From NCBI GenBank assembly GCA_035938875.1, contig DASZGL010000050.1, positions 1 through 8,559 on the forward strand: DNA of 8,559 bases, in the 5' to 3' direction. How positions within the stretch are numbered: position 1 is the stretch's first letter; each line of letters opens with the position of its first letter. A program made the translations under genes and the position numbers. The notes beneath the pieces are model-generated. The model did not search any database. It was not told where the DNA came from and saw nothing but the letters and a program-made list of their open reading frames with translations. Shown in pieces: positions 5,692 to 8,559 of the stretch. The DNA comes from DASZGL01 sp035938875 (lineage in GTDB: Bacteria > Chloroflexota > Dormibacteria > Aeolococcales > Aeolococcaceae).

Positions 5692-6833
5692 CAGCCCGCC
5701 TCGATGGTGGCGGCCAGCGCTTCGGCCAGCTCATGAACGGCGACACCCGCCACCGCGCCGTCCAGCGCCGCGGCGCACGAGCCGCAGCCTGTCACCACCG
5801 TGCTCACCCCAGCCTCGGCCACGTCCCCGCTGAGCCGCCGCAGGTATCCCCTGGCGATCTCCGGGTGCGTCAGTGGCAGCCCACCGCCTCGACCCGAGCA
5901 CTTGGTCGTGGCGCCCCTGCCGCGGAGCTCGCGGACCTCGTAGCCCGCGCTGCGCAGCGCGGCACGCGGCTCGTCGACGACTGATTGGTGGCGTGACAGG
6001 TAGCAGGGATCGTGGTAGGCGACGGCCGCGGCTGGCGATGACGGCGCCAACGCGCGCGCCGCGGCGGCGAGGGTGCGCTGCGTCGGCTCGACCGCCGCGG
6101 GAATGTCCAGGCCCATCGCCGGCGCCCGCACCCCGAGCAGGAACGCGCACGACGGAGACTGCACCGCGAGCCTCGTCGCCGCGTGTCGCTGCACCAGCGA
6201 GGCGACCTCGCTGAGCATGTCGTGCACCGAGGCCATGTCGCCGAACGTCAACGCCGGCATGCCGCAGCAGCGGTGCTCGGCGACGACGTCGAAGGCGACG
6301 CCGGCAGCGGCGAGCACGCGTCCGGCCGCGGTCACCGCGCCGGGACGCATTCCCAGGGCACCGCACCCGGGGAAGAGAAGCAGCGGCGCCTCGGGAGTGG
6401 CCAGAGCACGCAATTGCGCCAGGAGCGGAGCGGGGTCTCCCCAGGCGGGTGGGTCGACGCCCACCGGCACCCGCCCCGCCTTCGCCTGGCCAACCGCCTG
6501 CAGCCCGATCTCCGGTGTCGCCCCGGCCTCGAAGACGGCCGCGCGTACCGCCCAGGTGAGGTCGGGGGTCTCGACGCCGTCGACCTTGCACGGTGGCGTG
6601 CATGCCGAGCAGGTGGCGCAGGCGAAGGCGTTCTCGATCGCGGCGGACGTCGCAAAGCCCTGGGGACGCGACATCGCCACCACCGCGCCGGCCGCGTGAC
6701 CCCACGGCTGGTGTCGCTCGTTGCCGGTGATCTCCAGGGTGGGACAGGCGCCGCGGCAGAGCTTGGGACACATGGCGCATCGATGTGCCGCCAGCGCTTG
6801 CTCGCCGGCAAGCCCTGACGCGCTGGCGGTCAC
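5691..6833 (-). CDS. Fe-S oxidoreductase subunit with two CCG domains (GlpC/GlcF/HdrD type)
   Basis: Proteins of this build carry electrons from a flavoprotein partner to membrane quinones. The 380 residues contain two N-terminal 4Fe-4S sites: Cys19, 22, 26, 30 (spacing C-x2-C-x3-C-x3-C-P, one residue longer than usual) and Cys72, 75, 78, 82. Two cysteine-rich CCG domains follow. The first has PGC at 155-157 and CCG at 189-191. The second has DPC at 275-277, then CSG rather than CCG at 312-314, and TGCGSC at 348-353. No membrane helix is seen. The GTG start at 6833 overlaps the previous stop as GTGA; the longer open frame to 7022 is out-of-frame sequence of that gene. Its position after GlpB and an FAD enzyme fits a GlpC-like role, but it could instead be the GlcF-like partner of the FAD protein. 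Confidence 0.85.
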   Translation of the reverse strand: MTASASGLAGEQALAAHRCAMCPKLCRGACPTLEITGNERHQPWGHAAGAVVAMSRPQGFATSAAIENAFACATCSACTPPCKVDGVETPDLTWAVRAAVFEAGATPEIGLQAVGQAKAGRVPVGVDPPAWGDPAPLLAQLRALATPEAPLLLFPGCGALGMRPGAVTAAGRVLAAAGVAFDVVAEHRCCGMPALTFGDMASVHDMLSEVASLVQRHAATRLAVQSPSCAFLLGVRAPAMGLDIPAAVEPTQRTLAAAARALAPSSPAAAVAYHDPCYLSRHQSVVDEPRAALRSAGYEVRELRGRGATTKCSGRGGGLPLTHPEIARGYLRRLSGDVAEAGVSTVVTGCGSCAAALDGAVAGVAVHELAEALAATIEAG

Positions 6834-8245
6834 CGGTCGAGCCCCCACTTGCCCGGGTTGGCGACCCCGGCGGGGTCGAGTGCGGCCTTGATCCGGCGCA
6901 GCGTCTCGACGCCTCCCGGACCCAGTTCGGTGGCCAGGTACGGCGCCCGAGCAAGGCCTGCGCCGTGGTGATGGGCGATGGTGCCGCCACTCTCGAACGT
7001 CGCCGCCATCACCGTCTCCCACAGCTCCTCGTGGAGCGGCAGGGCGGTCTCCTCGTCGCCGCCCATCCCGGCGAAGGTGAAGTAGAGGCAGGCGCCGTCG
7101 ACGTATCCGTGGCTGAGATGACAGAGGACCACCAGCCGCTCACGGAGTCGCTCCTTCACCGCGTCGTACAGCGCTCCCAACCTCGACCACGGAGCGGCGA
7201 CCTCGATGGTGTCGAGGACCGACCCAGGCACGGGAAGGTACTTCGCCTGCTGGAAGCCGATGTCGTAGCGGCGCGAGTACCAGGTGGCCACCGCGGCCGG
7301 AGCGATGATCCGCGCCCCGTTCTCGCGGCACACCTCGATCAGCGTTGACGCCTCCGCCTGGGCCACCGTGGCCCGGCCCTCGCAGGACGCCAGGAAGAGC
7401 GCGCCGCTTCCCTCGCCGACTCCGAGATGGCTGGCCTGCAGCGCGCTGTCGTCGGGGTCGTAGAGGCGCAGCAGCGACGGGCGCAGACCGGTGTGGAGTA
7501 TCTCCCGTGCCGCGGCGATGCCCTCGTGGAACGAGCCGAAGAGCGCAGCGACGTCGACGCGTCGCTCGGGCACGCGGTGCAGCCTGAGGGTGGCCTCGAC
7601 GATCAGCCCGAAGCAACCCTCGCTGCCGAGGAAGAGGCGCCGCAGGTCGGGCCCGGCACCCGCCGCCGGCTGCGCGGCCAGCGACACCTCGGTGCCGTCG
7701 GGGAGGACCACGTCGAGCCCCGCGACCATGTCGTCGATCCGTCCGTACCGCGTGCTCAGCTGGCCCGCGGAACGGGTCGCGAGAAACCCGCCGACGGTCG
7801 AGCATGGCAACGACGACGGGTAGTGGCCGGTGGTCCACCCCCGCTCCAGGCACGCCTCCTCGAGGTGGATGCCGAGGATGCCCGGCTGCACCCGGACGTA
7901 GCCGCTGTCCAGGTCCCAGGCGAGGATGGCCGCCATGCGCTTGGTGTCGAGGACCACGCCGCCGCGCACGGCGATGCTCGCGCCGCAGACCCCGGTGCCG
8001 GCGCCGAAGGGAACAACCGGGGTGCCCGTCTCGACGCAGAGCCGGTAGATGGCGTTCACCTCGGTGCGGTTCGCCGGCCAGACCACGCAGTCCGGGGGTG
8101 GCGTGCTCGACCCCTGGCGCTCGGCGATCAGCGCCCGCGGCCAGAGATCGTGGGCGACCGCGGCGCGGTCGGCGGCGTCGACGCTGACCGCCCCCTCGCC
8201 GGCGATCGCCCGCAGGCGATCGATGACCCCCGCCGCGAGGCTCAC
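6830..8245 (-). CDS. FAD-binding oxidase, alkyl-DHAP synthase (AGPS)-like
   Basis: The 471-aa protein belongs to the VAO/GlcD flavoprotein fold. Alkyl-DHAP synthase exchanges the acyl chain of acyl-DHAP for a fatty alcohol, forming the ether bond. FAD-pyrophosphate motif PFGAGTGVCGAS lies at 79-90. STVGGFLATRSAGQ plus a following YGRIDD (149-172) resembles the AGPS signature, and GSEG is at 207-210. APWSRL (351-356), HLSHGYVDGACLYF (376-389) and HHHGAGLAR (425-433) follow the AGPS order; the triple histidine and the tyrosine of the preceding motif are catalytic in AGPS. DPAGVANPGKW near the C-terminus is general to the superfamily. The GTG start at 8245 forms GTGA with the upstream stop and has GGAG 10 nt before it. 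Close relatives act as glycolate or lactate dehydrogenases, so family is sure but substrate is not. Confidence 0.85.
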   Translation of the reverse strand: MSLAAGVIDRLRAIAGEGAVSVDAADRAAVAHDLWPRALIAERQGSSTPPPDCVVWPANRTEVNAIYRLCVETGTPVVPFGAGTGVCGASIAVRGGVVLDTKRMAAILAWDLDSGYVRVQPGILGIHLEEACLERGWTTGHYPSSLPCSTVGGFLATRSAGQLSTRYGRIDDMVAGLDVVLPDGTEVSLAAQPAAGAGPDLRRLFLGSEGCFGLIVEATLRLHRVPERRVDVAALFGSFHEGIAAAREILHTGLRPSLLRLYDPDDSALQASHLGVGEGSGALFLASCEGRATVAQAEASTLIEVCRENGARIIAPAAVATWYSRRYDIGFQQAKYLPVPGSVLDTIEVAAPWSRLGALYDAVKERLRERLVVLCHLSHGYVDGACLYFTFAGMGGDEETALPLHEELWETVMAATFESGGTIAHHHGAGLARAPYLATELGPGGVETLRRIKAALDPAGVANPGKWGLDR

Positions 8246-8559
8246 GCCGCCGCCGCTCCGACCAGGGACGCGGCGACGCGGCCCGCCCGCCCCGCCGACC
8301 ACGCGGCAACGCCCAGGCCACCGCCGCGCAGCGTGGTCTCGACCCCGGCGAGCAGGGCTCCGCAAGCGAGGAGGTTGTCGCACACCACCCGGCCGAAGGC
8401 GTCCACCGGGCGGCCTTGCTCGTCGCAGCGCAAGCCGGCCCCCGCGAAGGGCTGGTCGCGGAACCGGGTGCGCTCGGTGAGGTCGCGGCTGCCAATGCTG
8501 CCGGCGTCCTGCCCGTCGACGAAGACGGGCAGATCGAGGAGAGCCTCGTGCAGTCGGGG
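8242..8559 (-). CDS. glpB: GlpB-like flavoprotein subunit of glycerol-3-phosphate dehydrogenase, C-terminal part
   Basis: Only the last 105 residues lie in the window; the start is beyond 8559. The segment reads through a RFRDQPFAGAGLRCDEQGRP stretch into VCDNLLACGALLAGVETT and GGGLGVAAWSAGRAG, which resembles the C-terminal FAD-contacting end of GlpB (a Gln-Pro-Phe/Trp stretch, then Asn-Leu-Tyr-Ala-x-Gly-Ala-x-Leu-Gly-Gly and a glycine-rich helix start). GlpB, with GlpA and GlpC, oxidises sn-glycerol-3-phosphate to DHAP and passes electrons to quinone. The stop TGA at 8244-8242 overlaps the next gene's GTG. The GlpC-like gene two positions downstream supports the call. Another FAD-dependent oxidoreductase of similar fold remains possible because the N-terminus is unseen. 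Confidence 0.65.
   Translation of the reverse strand, partial: PRLHEALLDLPVFVDGQDAGSIGSRDLTERTRFRDQPFAGAGLRCDEQGRPVDAFGRVVCDNLLACGALLAGVETTLRGGGLGVAAWSAGRAGRVAASLVGAAAA

Noticed and set aside
4441..5736. A 431-codon plus-strand frame opposite dagK
   Set aside because: It is antisense to the lipid kinase and to the structured spacer, with low-complexity composition and no recognisable domain.
7140..8495. A 451-codon minus-strand frame overlapping the FAD oxidase
   Set aside because: It runs in another frame of the AGPS-like gene, is Arg/Gly-rich and has no motifs. The overlapping frame has a full set of flavoprotein motifs.

Overview
The window is very GC-rich, and every gene I can support lies on the minus strand, so transcription runs from high to low coordinates. 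Gene content points to a high-GC bacterium of the Actinobacteriota or Chloroflexota/Dormibacterota type. The reasons are an rpsO-pnp pair linked to dapB, several GTG and TTG starts, tight stop/start overlaps, and an AGPS-like flavoprotein beside a YegS-type lipid kinase, as in mycobacteria. The phylum is an inference. The sequence does not settle it.

Region 1 (8559-4732) is a tightly coupled four-gene string. It starts with the last 105 codons of a GlpB-like flavoprotein subunit of anaerobic-type glycerol-3-phosphate dehydrogenase. Next comes a 471-aa FAD-binding protein with the His-His-His-Gly motif of alkyl-DHAP synthase, then a 380-aa two-cluster Fe-S/CCG-domain protein of the GlpC/GlcF/HdrD type, then a 319-aa diacylglycerol-kinase-family lipid kinase. 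Each gene overlaps the next by 1 to 4 nt (GTGA, GTGA, TGATG). Together they link glycerol-3-phosphate/DHAP to lipid head-group chemistry, and the string may be an ether-lipid or phospholipid module.

Region 2 (4731-4460) has no gene but is unusually structured. An imperfect inverted repeat (4628-4651 against 4710-4734) has its outer end on the dagK stop codon and encloses further hairpins. A G-tract/C-tract hairpin sits next to it. Then come a TATACT -10 element and a bulged stem in the leader of rpsO. The two positions where the larger arms are imperfect become G-U pairs only in the minus-strand transcript, which suggests the structure works as RNA.

Region 3 (4459-1) holds rpsO (ribosomal protein S15, TTG start), a 309-nt non-coding spacer, pnp (PNPase, 712 aa), dapB (270 aa) and the first 310 codons of asd, which runs off the window edge. 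The dapB and asd genes supply early steps of the diaminopimelate/lysine pathway. They are translationally coupled to each other (ATGA) and dapB lies 5 nt after pnp, so RNA metabolism and amino-acid/cell-wall biosynthesis genes appear to share a transcript. No mobile element protein, tRNA, rRNA or CRISPR array was seen.
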